64,000 nucleotides of DNA from Gracilariopsis chorda (GCA_003194525.1 NBIV01000012.1:1-64000); one strand, 5' to 3'; positions 10,530 through 22,311 are shown, counted from the stretch's first letter. Notes: generated by a model from the sequence alone, not told the origin. Translations and numbers: made by a program.

Positions 10530-11783
10530 TGTTTCGCACGAGGGTGCTTGACGGAGACAGTGTGTATACCTTACAAGGTCGGAGCTTGTGAAGGGCTGAG
10601 TGAGGTGGTATGGAGAAGCTACTGAGGGGAATGAGGGCGATGAAAGGTGGTACCTGACGGTCGAGAAATGGTTTGGAGGGGAGCGTAGAATTGGAAGTTC
10701 GGTGCTGGTGTCGGCAGGAGGGAATGGTATAGGCATCGACAGGACGCTATTTATGTGGGTGTCTGAGGCCGAGTGAGAGGAAGCAAGTGGCGCACAAGGA
10801 AGCAGTTTGGTGTAGGACAAAAGCTTGTTTTTTAATGTAAAAGACTAAGGTGATGGATGTGTAAGGAGTGGAGCCGTAACTTATTGAGGGTTCCTTCTGT
10901 AGGTATTGGCGTGTCGCAGAGGCGAAAGAGATGAGGGAGGCGTGAATGGAACGAGACTGTTCCATGAGGCGCATGGAATTGGATTGGATGCGTGTGCTGG
11001 CTCTTTCGTGAAGAAAAAAAATGGTTGCGAGATCGTTCAAAGAGGGTACCAAAGATACCAGTAGCCGATACGGACAAGAGAATGTGGTTTGTGTGCAAAC
11101 ATATAGGTCGTGTGATCGGTTGAGTCAGGGTGGGGGATGGATATGGCGACTGCGTACGTGTTGGTCCACGACTGTAGCTAGCTGGCGGGAGTTCAGTTTG
11201 TGCCTTGCCCACTCAAAAGCCGCGGGCGAGTTGCTAGTAAGGGCACTTACCCCCGTACTCGAAGCTGACGGGGGTTCGAGCTAACCTTGTATACGATGGG
11301 CGATGAAAGAGCGTGGAATGCGCGGGCTTACATGCGATCGATTATAATGGCCACGTCGCCATTAAAGCGCATACAGCTCTGGCGACTTCGGCGCTCTTGA
11401 AAGGCATGCAAGGTGGGGATCATATGAAGAGTCAATCAAAGTTAGGCCGAAAGAGTTGGGCGGGATGTTGACTTTCGGTAGCGCGAGCGTATGGACCCGT
11501 ACAAACTGCTTCCAGGTGTCAAACGGTATTGCGACGTTGCAGCGTACCATACGGTGTGTATCCTTATTGTGACTCGGGGCGGTTACGGTCATATATGTGA
11601 GCTGGTAAAAGGGACAGCACAACTGCCGTGCTCAAGAGGCGTAAGCAAATGCAGCACGGCGGCTGCATGATCATCACTGTACAAGATGCACCCGCAACCA
11701 AACAGCATGAAGACATTTTCTGGCGGCTGCGTAGCTTGCTTGCATCGTGACGAGACAAGGACTGGGCAAAAACAATGCTGACT
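10530..11783. other. Intergenic, upstream of twin gene copy 1
   Basis: Contains the open but probably untranslated extension of the twin gene (10530-10820) and only short frames after that. None of it resembles the region upstream of copy 2. A GGTTCGAG at about 11273 is not part of a foldable tRNA. Confidence 0.4.
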
Positions 11784-12179
11784 TCACCAAGCGGCGGTAT
11801 GAAGCGCTAGTTTGTACGGTGAATGCGTGGACGGCGTAGCACTTGTAGCATAGCCTAACATTTGAGCTCGACGAATTTCCTCGGCTTCAAAGACGGCCAG
11901 TCTTCGAAAACGCATCTCTACCTTGTTGAGCAAGGCGATTATTTGCTGTGCGTTGAGCCCGTCGAGGCGGTTGACTGCGGAACGATGCGTGCTGTCCAGG
12001 GCGCTTGATGTGCAGCACCTAGGAATGCGCGGGGGGCGGGCGGGAGTGGCTGGAGGCGGCGGACTAATTGGCTTGGACTGGCCGCTCAGAGTTGTTCGCA
12101 GACGCTTTGCGACGGCACTGGTGGTTTGTCGGGGAGTTGTGGAGCGCGTTGCATCACTCGCAAGTCTCTTGGTTCCCAT
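11784..12179 (-). CDS. Hypothetical 131-aa protein
   Basis: Starts MGTKRLASDATRSTTPRQTT; the ATG at 12179 is chosen because upstream codons are low-complexity Pro/Ser/Arg. The N-terminal half is basic and disordered (KRL, Pro run PPPPATPARPPR), suggesting a nuclear protein. The C-terminal half has an amphipathic helix pair, LDGLNAQQIIALLNKVEMRF, faintly like proteasome-tethering Cut8/Sts1 proteins, but too weak for a name. A minus-strand TATAAAG at 12487-12493 lies about 310 bp upstream. It is divergent from prefoldin 4. Confidence 0.45.
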   Translation of the reverse strand: MGTKRLASDATRSTTPRQTTSAVAKRLRTTLSGQSKPISPPPPATPARPPRIPRCCTSSALDSTHRSAVNRLDGLNAQQIIALLNKVEMRFRRLAVFEAEEIRRAQMLGYATSATPSTHSPYKLALHTAAW

Positions 12180-12788
12180 TGTTAATATGAGCTCGAATGG
12201 GATGTTGTCGCAAAGGAAGCAAGCAAGTGGGGGTGGTGATGCGCGGAATGGGGACGTGGCGGGCGGAACGTTGCGCGGGCGGGAGGGGGGGCGTGAAGCG
12301 CGGAAAGCGGACGCGGAAGCACGGCGCTCGAAGACGGAGATACGCGGAGAGCGGGGACCGGGAAGGAGGGAAGGTAATTGCAGGGGGTGGCGGGATGAGC
12401 AAGCAACTCGGGAGAAGATGTATAAGATAAGTAAAGATGCGACGGAGGCGGGCGGCAGCGGAGCAACCACTCACAGTTGCTCAGTGCTTTATAGACAGTG
12501 CAATTGCTAGTGCTGTCAAAAAATAATTTCATTGCAGCAGAGCAACATGTAAGCACTGGCGGCGGCGCGCGTCGTTCCAACAGCAACCTCAACACACGTG
12601 GCCACCGACCGCTTCGCCACTGTGTACAGTACCAACGGTCAACGGTAGACTACCAGAAGTACAGTACCGTTTCGGTCGTTGCGTGTCTCCGTCGCAGATG
12701 GCTTCGGTAGCTTCATCTCTGCTGGAGCGGATAACACACCATTACTATATGCTCAACGAGTTGTGACCTTTGATCGCGCCCACACCCA
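12180..12788. promoter_or_regulatory. Divergent intergenic region (hypothetical gene / prefoldin 4)
   Basis: About 610 bp separate two genes that point away from each other, so both promoters should lie here. The minus-strand TATAAAG at 12487-12493 is the only core element I can point to. The stretch is purine-rich on the plus strand near 12230-12430, where long chance frames appear. Confidence 0.4.
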
Positions 12789-13264
12789 ATGGAGATCAAC
12801 CGCCACGATGAGCGTCCGGGAGTTGTCATGTCCCTCAAAGACAAGGACGATATCAATGCGTTCTCCCGTCATCTCGCCCGCAAGAACGAACTGAAACGCC
12901 GCACCGAACGCCGCAAGAAGCTCATCCAGTTGCACGAGGACGCCAACGACGAACTCATCCTGCTCGACGATGACGCCCCCGTCCACTACAACATTGGCGA
13001 CGTTTTCATTCTCGACAGCAAGCAAGACGTCGAGCACACCCTCGAGCAAACCATCACCGAGCTCAACAACGATGTCGAGCAGTTCACCGCGGAGCTCGCT
13101 CAAATTGAGCAAAGCATGACCAAGTTAAAGGCCACACTCTACGCAAAGTTTGGAAAGGTATCGCCTTCTGTTCTTCTCTTCACGCTTTTGTAACTCGCGT
13201 TCAATCACCTACTGACCCCGCCGTCTTCGTTTTTTTTGCGCAGACAATCAATCTTGAGGAGTGA
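12789..13264 (+). CDS. PFD4: Prefoldin subunit 4 (one intron)
   Basis: Beta-type subunit of the cytosolic prefoldin hexamer, which delivers nascent actin and tubulin to the CCT chaperonin. Exon 1 (12789-13157) encodes 123 residues: helix 1 around RHLARKNELKRRTERRKKL, the central hairpin (DDELILLDD-type, then YNIGDVFI) and helix 2 (TLEQTITELNNDVEQF). An 86-bp intron (13158-13243, GTATCG...TTTTTTTGCGCAG) follows, and exon 2 (13244-13264) adds TINLEE. The joined end YAKFGKTINLEE matches the family's typical FGxxINLE C-terminus, which confirms the splice. Total 129 aa, normal for PFD4. Confidence 0.93.
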
Positions 13265-13397
13265 CTCTAGACATCTTCAAACACCACAAGCAGCACAGTC
13301 CTAAACTATCAATTGAAACGGCCGAGAGTGTGTTTTCACCTCGTTACAACCGCCCGCTCTTTAGTATTCTACTCTGATCTAACATCGAAAGCCACTT

Positions 13398-14603
13398 CTA
13401 CGCACCTCCAGCGGCCAGCGCCTTGCCTCTACTGCTCTCGGCAGCTCCGTCCTTGATAGATCGAATTTCCATACACCGATTAATAAACGAGCTCAGATTC
13501 GCGATGTACTCATCCGGATGGATTTTGAGGTGTGATGCATGCACAGATTTCTCCCAAAACTTGTTGTATACCTCCAGACCACGCTGCCGGTTGTTCTCCA
13601 TAAACCCCTCAACAGCGTTCTTCATGTTAGGAATCACCTTGTCATCCCCAGAATAGAAGTACAGTTGAGGTGAGGGCAATTGCATTGTGCGTAGGGCATC
13701 TTCACTCCTGCCGAACGAATGACGAGCCTTGGTGATCCAGAAGAACGTAGACGCAATTGGTTCCCAAACAGCTTTCGAAATCATGGGACATACCGTATGC
13801 AAACCCTTGGCCACATCGTTGGGGAAGATCGGCGCCGGACCAGAATCAAACACCACCCCTGCAATCTTGTGGGTGATCTTGTCAAACCTCTCCTTCTCAT
13901 GTCGCAAGCCGTCCAAAAGCAGCCCATAAATACCGGTCCCAATAGAGAAAGCATGCACAAACACAGGTCTATTTGGAGGTTGTTGGTCAATGATGTCGCC
14001 AATTCTCTTAGCCTGTGCCTTGCTTGCAGGCGGGAAGATGGCTGTTTTCAGATCATTGCAAACGCAGTGAACTTCGTATCCGAGGTCCTCATAGAACTTG
14101 GTGTACTTCTTCAAATGCTTCTTCTGCGCACCCATCCAGCTGAGAATAATGACGACTGGAACGGATTGATCAACGAAACTGGGCGGGGCAAGGGAGGCTC
14201 CCATGGCGATGAGATTGGCCACAGCTATGCGATACGCATCATCTGCGCGCCCACGCATGATGACATGAGCGCCTGGTGCAACACCCCATGACGGGTCCAC
14301 GTTGTCGTCATCATCGTGGTGATGGTGGTCATCACCAGAACCGCCACCGCCTCCCAGACCGCCAAATCGACCAAAGCCCCCTGAGCCCATGCGTTGTAGT
14401 TGGCGCTCAAGCTGCTGGCGACGAGTGGCCAGACCGCGGAAGGCGCCTCCCCCGCCGTACATGAGGGCACGCGCACGGCGACGGCCTTCGTTCAAAGCGC
14501 CCTGGGCGTGCGGCGGGAGCGAGGAAGCCTGCGGAACAATAGTACGCGTACAAGAACCAGCAGCAACAAGCGGCAAAGACACGAACGCAGAAGGGGAAAC
14601 CAT
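13398..14603 (-). CDS. TMEM53/DUF829-type alpha/beta-hydrolase-fold protein
   Basis: A 401-aa protein. The N-terminal 140 residues are low complexity (Gly-rich, then an HHHHDDDDN run). The rest is a DUF829/TMEM53-like hydrolase fold: VPVVIILSWMGAQKKHLKKY with the conserved GA near the oxyanion region, VFVHAFSIGTGIYG at the nucleophile elbow (G-x-G-x rather than a plain GxSxG; HAFSIG holds the Ser), GVVFDSGPAP, and a late YSGDDKVIP with Asp plus VHASHLKIHPDEY with His. Family members are nuclear-envelope or membrane-associated with uncertain substrates. Start ATG at 14603 has a good context. The N-terminus could be an organelle presequence. Confidence 0.85.
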   Translation of the reverse strand: MVSPSAFVSLPLVAAGSCTRTIVPQASSLPPHAQGALNEGRRRARALMYGGGGAFRGLATRRQQLERQLQRMGSGGFGRFGGLGGGGGSGDDHHHHDDDDNVDPSWGVAPGAHVIMRGRADDAYRIAVANLIAMGASLAPPSFVDQSVPVVIILSWMGAQKKHLKKYTKFYEDLGYEVHCVCNDLKTAIFPPASKAQAKRIGDIIDQQPPNRPVFVHAFSIGTGIYGLLLDGLRHEKERFDKITHKIAGVVFDSGPAPIFPNDVAKGLHTVCPMISKAVWEPIASTFFWITKARHSFGRSEDALRTMQLPSPQLYFYSGDDKVIPNMKNAVEGFMENNRQRGLEVYNKFWEKSVHASHLKIHPDEYIANLSSFINRCMEIRSIKDGAAESSRGKALAAGGA

Positions 14604-15215
14604 GGTGTACGTGTGTCTGCTTTAGCGGGTGGTGAGGAGAGCAGGAAATGCAAACAACAGGGCGGGGGCGTGGAAGATAGTGAGAACAGCTGCCGACGAT
14701 GAAGGTGGCAGAAGATGTGGATGGCGAATATGAAAGAGGCAGACGAGGTGGGGGCGGGTTTGAGCTGCGAGAGCTGGTGTGAATCAGCGGCGGTCAAAAT
14801 ATCGTCAACGGCGCGTGCTTGCGACGGGTAAGTTAACCACGACGGGCGCGTGCCACGAGGCGAGCGGAGAAAGTGAGCGGCGGGGAGGCCGTCGGGAACA
14901 GCTCACGGCCGGCCGATCTGGGTCCACTTGGAGTGATGCGATTGGGGAAGTGACGTCAGCTCGCGCTCCCAGGGCTGCCGTTGGGTGCAGGGGCGCTCGC
15001 TCAACTAGGTTTCCGTTTCAACGCATTTCAGGTAGCAGGGGTACATAACGTGGCACATTGACACGTGTTGTACCGTACGTACGTGCCAAGGTTGGCTTGC
15101 TGTGTTTACGAGGGGCAGCAATCTATGATACTTGTGATTCGTTGGTCTGTGTGGAGGAGTTTACCGAGAGGCAGCAGCGTTGTTTGAATCTACGAAGGGT
15201 AACCCTTTAGCTACA
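14604..15215. other. Intergenic region
   Basis: Lies upstream of the TMEM53-type gene and downstream of the phycoerythrin gamma gene. It has short CG-rich frames and the self-complementary stretch TTGTACCGTACGTACG near 15068-15083. Nothing else is recognised. Confidence 0.35.
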
Positions 15216-16292
15216 TCAACGTTCATATGGGCTCAACTTGATGGAAGACTTGGGCGCCCAGCCGGGCTTCCAGCTGTCGTAGGAAGGCAACTCCGGCTGC
15301 TTGGTCTGCGCATCAATTCCGTATTGCAACGCAGCCGCACTCATGGGCGCGTAGTTCTTCACACTTGGAGCCTTCCAAACTGGATCCTTCCTCGGAACAG
15401 CCTCACGTATCTTGTAGCTGGGCCAAAAGCTGTCACGGTTGACGCCTTGAATACGCTCTGTTACGCTTGGGACACGCACATTCATAGCGCCCTGCACACT
15501 CGACACAGACGCCGCGTAAGCACCTGTGGACCAACGAATGGCGCCTGCCATCTTCGGGAAGTTCATGTATTCGTCCTCTTCGTAGGTGCACCCGCGGCCG
15601 GAATAAATGGCCTCCAGAGATGCATTATAACGTTGCTGCGTCTTTTGTGAATTGCTCAACTGATTTGAGCGAAACACGGCAGCTCCTGCACACACGCGCG
15701 CGGTGTCAACGTCATCAGATTGACGTGCGTTGCATGCCTGCACGGAGTACACCCCGCCGGGTACCTTGAGTGCATTATATTGATTGTCCACGCACTGAAA
15801 CATGTACTGTTCGGCCTCATCAGCGGCGTCGATGTATCGAGAGCAGGCGCGAAGTTTCTCAGCGCGGGAGGCAACCGTAGCCGCTGCGCGTGCTGGGAAA
15901 CGCACGGCGTAACTTTCTTCGACATGCGAGCCTGCAGCGGCGATAACAGCGGCGCGACGAGTGGCGAACAAGTCTGCGTATCGGGCGGAAGCGCTACTTT
16001 GACGAAGTCGAAATGAGCGCGCCAGAGAGGATAGACGCGAGTATTCAGCTGTGTTGGCACCGGCTGTGCCCTCTGTGCATTGCACGGTGTACACGCCTTT
16101 GGATGCGGCGGATTGCTTTGCTTCCCGGGTTTGAGAACGGTTTTGAAAAATGTCTGCAATGGGCGTGATGGCCATCTTTACCAATGGCGTGCTTGTTGCA
16201 TTGCGCGCGGACAGCGGTTTGCGCGGCGTGAAGGAGGAAGAATTGGCGGTGGATTGCAAGACAACCGGGGTGGTGAACGCGGCGGAATGCAT
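15216..16292 (-). CDS. Phycoerythrin gamma subunit-like chromophorylated rod linker
   Basis: Probable plastid-targeted 358-aa protein that sits inside phycoerythrin hexamers of the phycobilisome rod, carries phycoerythrobilin/phycourobilin and links discs. The start MHSAAFTTPVVLQSTANSSS gives a Ser/Thr/Ala-rich transit peptide; mature sequence would begin near AITPIADIFQ. The body has two related halves, each with a Val/Ala-Gln-Cys block (VYTVQCTEG, VYSVQACNA), Tyr/Ser/Arg-rich helices (AEYSRLSSLARSFRLRQSSAS) and further Cys that could attach bilins (RACSRY, MFQCVD, ARVCAG, GRGCTYEE), then a GAIRWSTGAY segment. This domain duplication and Cys pattern are what I recall for red algal gamma chains. 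It is divergent from the gene at 16703. Confidence 0.72.
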   Translation of the reverse strand: MHSAAFTTPVVLQSTANSSSFTPRKPLSARNATSTPLVKMAITPIADIFQNRSQTREAKQSAASKGVYTVQCTEGTAGANTAEYSRLSSLARSFRLRQSSASARYADLFATRRAAVIAAAGSHVEESYAVRFPARAAATVASRAEKLRACSRYIDAADEAEQYMFQCVDNQYNALKVPGGVYSVQACNARQSDDVDTARVCAGAAVFRSNQLSNSQKTQQRYNASLEAIYSGRGCTYEEDEYMNFPKMAGAIRWSTGAYAASVSSVQGAMNVRVPSVTERIQGVNRDSFWPSYKIREAVPRKDPVWKAPSVKNYAPMSAAALQYGIDAQTKQPELPSYDSWKPGWAPKSSIKLSPYER

Positions 16293-16702
16293 TGTAGGTG
16301 GATGTTGGAAGAAGCGGAAGGCAGCGAAGGCGATGTCGGGGGAAGGCGCGGGGGCGGGGAGGTGGTGGATATTGTAAATGCACACAACTCGGCAATGAAG
16401 ACAAAACCCTGATTTGCGTCGCAGCTGCAGGAGATTCGTGGTGTGCAGTGGCCGCATTGCATTTGCTCCGAAGCGCAACGTACACAAGGCACAGAGCGTA
16501 ACACGGCGACACGGCGCGCACAACTTTTTCTTGAAATATTTCGAGTGCGCAGCAAAAGGCGTTTTCGCGCCCATTCTTTTTGGAAGCGGATCACGAGCAC
16601 TTGGAGAGCGAGTCGCATCATCCATTCCAGTTGGAGCAGCACGTTGCGCCCGTCGGTTGCATGTGAGCTCCGTCCACACGCCGAAGCGCGCGCCCGCGTG
16701 TT
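16293..16702. promoter_or_regulatory. Divergent intergenic region (phycoerythrin gamma / Sel1 protein)
   Basis: 410 bp between two outward-pointing starts. No clear TATA box. Short chance frames run through it. Confidence 0.4.
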
Positions 16703-19700
16703 ATGAGCTCCGACGCGCACTGCGACGCCGATGGCGTGCGCCTCTCCGCTTGCTCTGTCGCCCGCGCCCTGGAGGCCTGTCTCCGCGCCCCCACTTCCAT
16801 CGACATCCGTCTACGCACCGCGCTTTCCGCCTTGCTCAACGCCCTCACTCCGCACTCGGCAGCACAACTTGACCCGCCTCATCACCAGTCTCTCGCCGAT
16901 ATAGCCGCTCTCGCCTCGTCAGTTCCTCGCCACCCCCCGCAGCCCTCCATGCAAGAGCCATAAGACTTCCACGCGAACTGGATGCACGTGGCTTTTACTC
17001 CGCTTTCACCCCGGATATCTACGTCAGCCTCGTGCAACACTCCTTGCCGGACCTGCTTCCCACTCGCTATGCTCCAACACTGCTTCACGTGCTTACCTCC
17101 TTGTCCGCTCTTTTTCACTGTTTAGAGGCTTTCTTTCATGCCCCTACTTCCACAACCGACCCGATCACTGCGCTCGGTACCGTGCCCAAATACGATTCGC
17201 AACCACTCGCAGATGCAAAGGTTCCGTCTTCTTCTGCTGACAGATACATAGCTTTGTTATCTGCACACCGCAGCTTTCTCAATCGACTACAACGTATCGC
17301 ATTGCCACCTGCCCGGGTAAAACGTTTGCGAAGCTTTGCCGCTACTCTCATCGCACAACGTCGTCTCGAACCCGCTCGTATTGCCACCGAATTCGCTCAG
17401 CCTACTTTCAGTAACACGAATGTCATCGCCAGTAACGCAGCGGCCCATATTGAATATGCCTTGTTCAACCTTCGTGATGCCAACAACGAATCCATATGTA
17501 ACACCGCAGTCGCACTCAAGTTTTTCCGTGTTACGGATGCTTCTAGACAGCACTACTTTGGACAGGAAGCTCTTCGCCTGCGTACCTTGTCGCATCCCTG
17601 TATCCCACTCTTTCACGGCGTTTATGCAAACTTTCATCGACATGTTTCCGAGTCGTGTCGAGTAGTCGTTGCTACTGAACGTATGACGTGTAATCTTCGT
17701 ACTGCAAAGTCTTTACCGGCGATGTCAAGCTTTCGAACTCGCCTCAAAGTGTTGCGTGATGTCGCTAATGCACTTGCTTTCTTGCACTGCTCGAGAGTTT
17801 ACCATGCCGCTGTGCGTCCTGAAAATGTGTTACTTCGCATACAGGGACGAAGTATTTACGGCGTTGCTAAACTTGATGTCACTTGTTTGCTGAGACGCGC
17901 ATTACAATTACCTGCAGCTCGCCCGAAGATTTATGAACCTCCTGAGTTGTACACGGATCAGCATTATACCTACTATACAGGCGATGTTTGGAGCTTTGGT
18001 GTGCTTGCCACCTTTTTGATGACGGTTTACTCTTCGGATGATGAGGATGATATCAAGTTTGTCGGCCTTGTTACTCGATCAGGGTTTTCGTATCCCGCTC
18101 GTCTTTGGGCCAAGACTATTCGTTATTCGCTTGTACGTGAGTTGGTGGCGAAATGTCTGGAGGAGAACCCTGCTAATCGACCTACAGCTGTTCAACTGGT
18201 GAACGAAATTGATGAAATTCAACGCTTCTACGATTCCAATTTGTATTGCGATGCAGAGAAGGATGTGGCTGGTGAGTTGACACTTAGAAATGTTACCGGA
18301 GCTGAAAGGCGCCCGAATGGCGCGTGCAACCCGAATTCATGTAGTGGTCCTTCATGCAATGGCTGTACGTTTTGTTCACGTGGGGGACGCGGGCCTAATA
18401 ACTCCAGAAAAAGCCAGCATTCTCTTCGCGGTGTGGTGCCGCGTACCGAAGGGGATGGCAAACAATTGCCTACTGTTAAGGAAGAACCCAGCGGGGTTCC
18501 TGTGGTTGCTATCTCGAGACGTCTTGTGAAAGTCGAAGAGAATGAGGTGGGAGTTAAGAGAAATAACTCGCACAGTTCTTCACGTCGACGCAAACGACGG
18601 CGTTTACGTCGTCATATCAGTTCGGATGATGAAAACGATGAACTGTATGGCGATTCGATTGTGAATCCGGTCGAGGGGCTTGCCTCAACTGGCAATGGTG
18701 CGGCTGTTCCACTTTTCGAGCAAGTTTTGATGAATGAAGGCTTGAATGATAGCCATGATTCCAGTGCTGTGAGAATCAAAGGGAAACGACGGCGTTCGCA
18801 ACAGGACCTAGGCAACGGTTCCGATTATAGCTTTGACCTAAGCTCAGGGCTTTTGTCGAAACTGAACAAAGGTCTTACACAGGCGCCACCGGTTGCGTTT
18901 GCAAAGCTGGCAAGGTCGAGTGTGGAACCATCTCAAACCGCTCAACAACCTATCCCTAACACTTGTGAACAGAGTAGAAAGTTTTGCAAGATCTCAAAAC
19001 CATCACCGAGCGCTGGTGCTGGTCAACCACGCGCATCGGCTAGTAAAGATGCGGAAATGAATATGGACGCCGAAAAACGCTCTGCTTCCAATCTTCCGAA
19101 CAAGGTTCAAACAACACCTCAGGTTCCGTTTCAATTTGCACTTGACCTCGACTCTGGAAAATCCCGCGTGCCGACAATGAACACGAAGCATTCACGCTTT
19201 TCTGCTCGGGCTCCTGCTGTGAATGGCAATGGGAAACCGACCGTTCTCAACATTGCACAGAGTCATCTGCTCGCTAATCAGCCCAGCACAATCAAGGCGG
19301 AACCGGGATTTTCCACATCCCTTTCAGCTGTCGGTGACCACACTTGGGCATCTCTGGGTGATATACCGAGCACCAGAGTGTCGTTTGATATGGTTCAAAA
19401 CATTGTTCAGCTACATTCCAACGCCCAGCAGCGACAAGCAAATCCTGTTCGGTTATACACTGCAGATGATGTAATGAATACATTCGGCAACAGCAAAGCT
19501 TCTGCTCAAGAAGGTGACAAAAAACGTCATAGTACCCCTAATACCGTTGAGAAGAAGCGCAGGCGGTCTTCCTCAGCGGGTGTGAAGGTGGAAGGTCCAG
19601 AACGAGAGAATGAAAGAAAAAAGAAAGATCAAAAGCAAGAAGAGTGTCGCATAAAAACGGAAGGGGGCGTTGTACCGTCCAACTCGCCGTGGGCTGGAAG

Positions 19701-21909
19701 AATGCGTAAACGTACACAAAGAAAGTATTTTGAGGAGTCTCCAGTGTATATTTCTGACTCAGATAGCATCGATTTTGTCAATGGCGCAAGTGAGAGTCCC
19801 TCTGGTAAGGAATACAAGGCTAAAACACCGACTAATGAGAAAACGCCGTTCCTACATCTGATATCAATCACGGACAAGAATTTCAAACAGCTTTCGCAAT
19901 CTCTTGGTGAACATGGTCAACAGGGCAATGTCGGTATTCGAGAAAACAACTATTCTATTATGAATGACGATGTTGACAGTGTGTATGCGCTTGGAGTAAT
20001 CAAGGGTTCAAGGATCGGTTTAAATCCGTTTCAGTACTTCAAACGAGAAGCGACTAAGGGGGATACAAGTGCACAAGTCCGTCTTGGTATACTGTATGAG
20101 AACGGGGCTGGTGGGCAGCAAGACTACGCCGCAGCGTTCTATTATTACAGCGAAGCGGCGTCGAAAGGCGACAGCGAAGGACAGCTGCGTTTAGGGAGGT
20201 GTTACGATGAGGGTCGGGGAGTACTGCAGAGTGAATCAACAGCTGTTAGGTTTTACGCCGCTGCCGCAGAGAAGAATCATCCGATCGCGCACTACAAGGT
20301 GGCCAAATGCTTTCTAGAGGGCCGTGGGGTGAAACGAGACGTGAGGAAAGCCGCTACCCACTTCGAAGAAGCCGTGGATGGCCACATTCTTGAAGCTGCA
20401 GTTTGCCTTGCTGACCTGTACAAGGAGGGAAAGCATATTCTGCAGGACTTTTCGAAAGCTTTTCAGCTTTACAGATCTGCTGCGAACAGTGGGTCTGTGA
20501 CTGCCAAGGTCAAGCTTGCACATTGCTATGCAAAGGGAAGCGGGTGTCGAAGAGCCATATCTAAAGCGGTAGAGCTTTACAAAGAAGCCTCCGATTATGG
20601 TGATCCAGACGCAAAACTGTCTCTTGGTTTGCTTTACGAAGATGGAAATGGGGTTAAAGCTTCCTGTGAAAAAGCTCTCAAGTTTTACAAGGAATCCGCC
20701 TGGTTAGGTCACGCGCCAGGTGTTACTGCGCTAGGTCAGTGTTTTCTATGGGGTTATGGTCTACCCAAGGATTTTTCTAGAGCTAAGTCGCTTTTTGAAG
20801 TGGCGGCAGAGAAAGGAGACGCTCTTGCTATGCACGAACTGGGCAACTGTTACAGAGATGGTAACGGATGCGAAAAAGACATGAAGAAAGCCGTTTCTTA
20901 CTATAGTATGGCGAGTGCGAAAGGTAGTGCTGTTTCGCTTGTCGAATATGGTGAATGCTACTACTACGGAAAGGTGGTTGGCGTTGACTACGACAAAGCC
21001 TTCAAACTGTTCTCGAAGGCAGCTGAGCTCGGTGCGGCTGAAGGTTACCGTTGGTTGGGTGATTGCTACACAGATGGCGTTGGTACTGAGAAGAACTACA
21101 AGAAGGCTGTAGAACTTCATCGTAAAGCCGTGGAACTTGGAAGTTCAGTGTCTCAACTATGTCTTGGCAACATGTACGAGAATGGTTTAGGCGTCGAGAA
21201 AAACAAGGTCAAGGCTTTAAGCTGCTACCGTAAGTCTGCGGAACGGGGCAATTTCACCGCTCTGAACAATCTGGGAATTTTGTATGAGAAAGGCGAGCTC
21301 GTGAAGCAAGACTACAAACGGGCCGTCAGGTACTACGAGCAAGCGAAAGATCTTGGATGTATTGACGCCGTTTGTAATCTTGCTGATTGTTATACCGCGG
21401 GAAACGGTGTCCCAAGGAACTACGACATTGCTTTCAAACTATACCAAGAAGCTGCATCTGGTGATCTACCCGGTGCTGTGTGCGAGATGGGAGTGTGCTA
21501 CTACCAGGGTCGTGGCGTTCAGCAGAATTTTGCAGAAGCGATGGAGGCGCTTAACAAAGTGAAAGACCGGGAACCGGAAGCACTGCGACAGCTTGGAGTT
21601 ATCCATTACGATGGAAAGGCTGTGCAACGCGACTTCGAGAAGGCAATCGAATTCTATCGTAAAGCGATCGACTTGGGTAACACGAATGCTTATCTTAGTC
21701 TGGCTGTATGCTTCTTGAACGGAGAAGGTGTGCAGAAGAATGAAGATTATGCGGTAGAGCTCCTTGGAAAGGCGGCCGACGGTGGTAATCGAATGGCGTT
21801 TATGTATCTGGGGAATTGCTATTTTGAGGGACGAGGTGTGACCAAAGATAGTCGACGCGCATTACATTGCTATAGGAAAGGGCAAGACGCTGACCCTTTG
21901 TTGTCGTAA
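16703..21909 (+). CDS. Pseudokinase-like domain plus Sel1-repeat protein (one apparent frame break)
   Basis: Very large protein. A 1625-codon frame (17032-21909) has no early ATG; an ATG at 16703 opens a coding-like frame that joins it if the C6 run at 16933-16938 had one more C, so I place the start there. Domains: a kinase fold (about 17410-18230) with VALKFF (Lys), an alpha-C Glu in FGQEALRL, HAAVRPEN at 17803 where HRDxKxxN is expected, LDVT in place of DFG, and GDVWSFG. Loss of the catalytic Asp points to a pseudokinase. A long Ser/Lys-rich disordered linker with NLS-like KRRRSS and RRKRRRLRRH follows, then about 17 Sel1 repeats (20050-21890; LG..Y..G.GV..D...A...Y..A) that form a solenoid for protein binding. 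Function is probably scaffolding in signalling; inferred. Confidence 0.75.
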
Positions 21910-22311
21910 CAACATGCACAATTAGGCATTAACGCCTTTGTATAGATAGTGAATGATAGTTAACTGAACTCAACATCAACAATTATGGGAAGCAATTCCC
22001 ACGCTTAGTGTACCGTGCACATCTTGAACCGCGTTTTCCTTGTACGCATATCCACAGCAGGGCCGGAGCGCATAGCTTACCGATTTAGGCGAAGTGTCTC
22101 GGGTGTTGCCTTGATTCGATTGTGTCTTACCCAGTCCCGTTCCCCTAAGACGTCCAAAGCACACGAGAGCACGTACTGCACTTTATCTATTCTCCTCTCC
22201 AAGTTTGGGTGGGGTGCTCCTATTCCATTTGCAAGGATTGTGCCCGGGGCAATGAGGTACAAAGGCTACCACTTCGGACCTGACGTCGCCGTTATCGCAG
22301 AGCAAGCTTAG
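21910..22311. other. Intergenic, convergent 3' ends
   Basis: 400 bp between the 3' ends of the Sel1 gene and RPB10. Nothing beyond short frames. Confidence 0.4.

Noticed and set aside
10530-10820. N-terminal extension of twin gene copy 1 (97 codons beginning MSYTKLLPCA)
   Set aside because: Copy 2 has no counterpart and DNA identity starts at the downstream ATG; the extension is low-complexity Ser/Pro.
11210-11290. tRNA-like sequence with GGTTCGAG
   Set aside because: B box is wrong after TTCGAG and no anticodon arm can be drawn.
12182-12595. Long Pro/Ser/Arg frames on both strands upstream of prefoldin 4
   Set aside because: Product of a GC-rich purine-biased stretch in a divergent promoter region; several overlapping frames are open at once.
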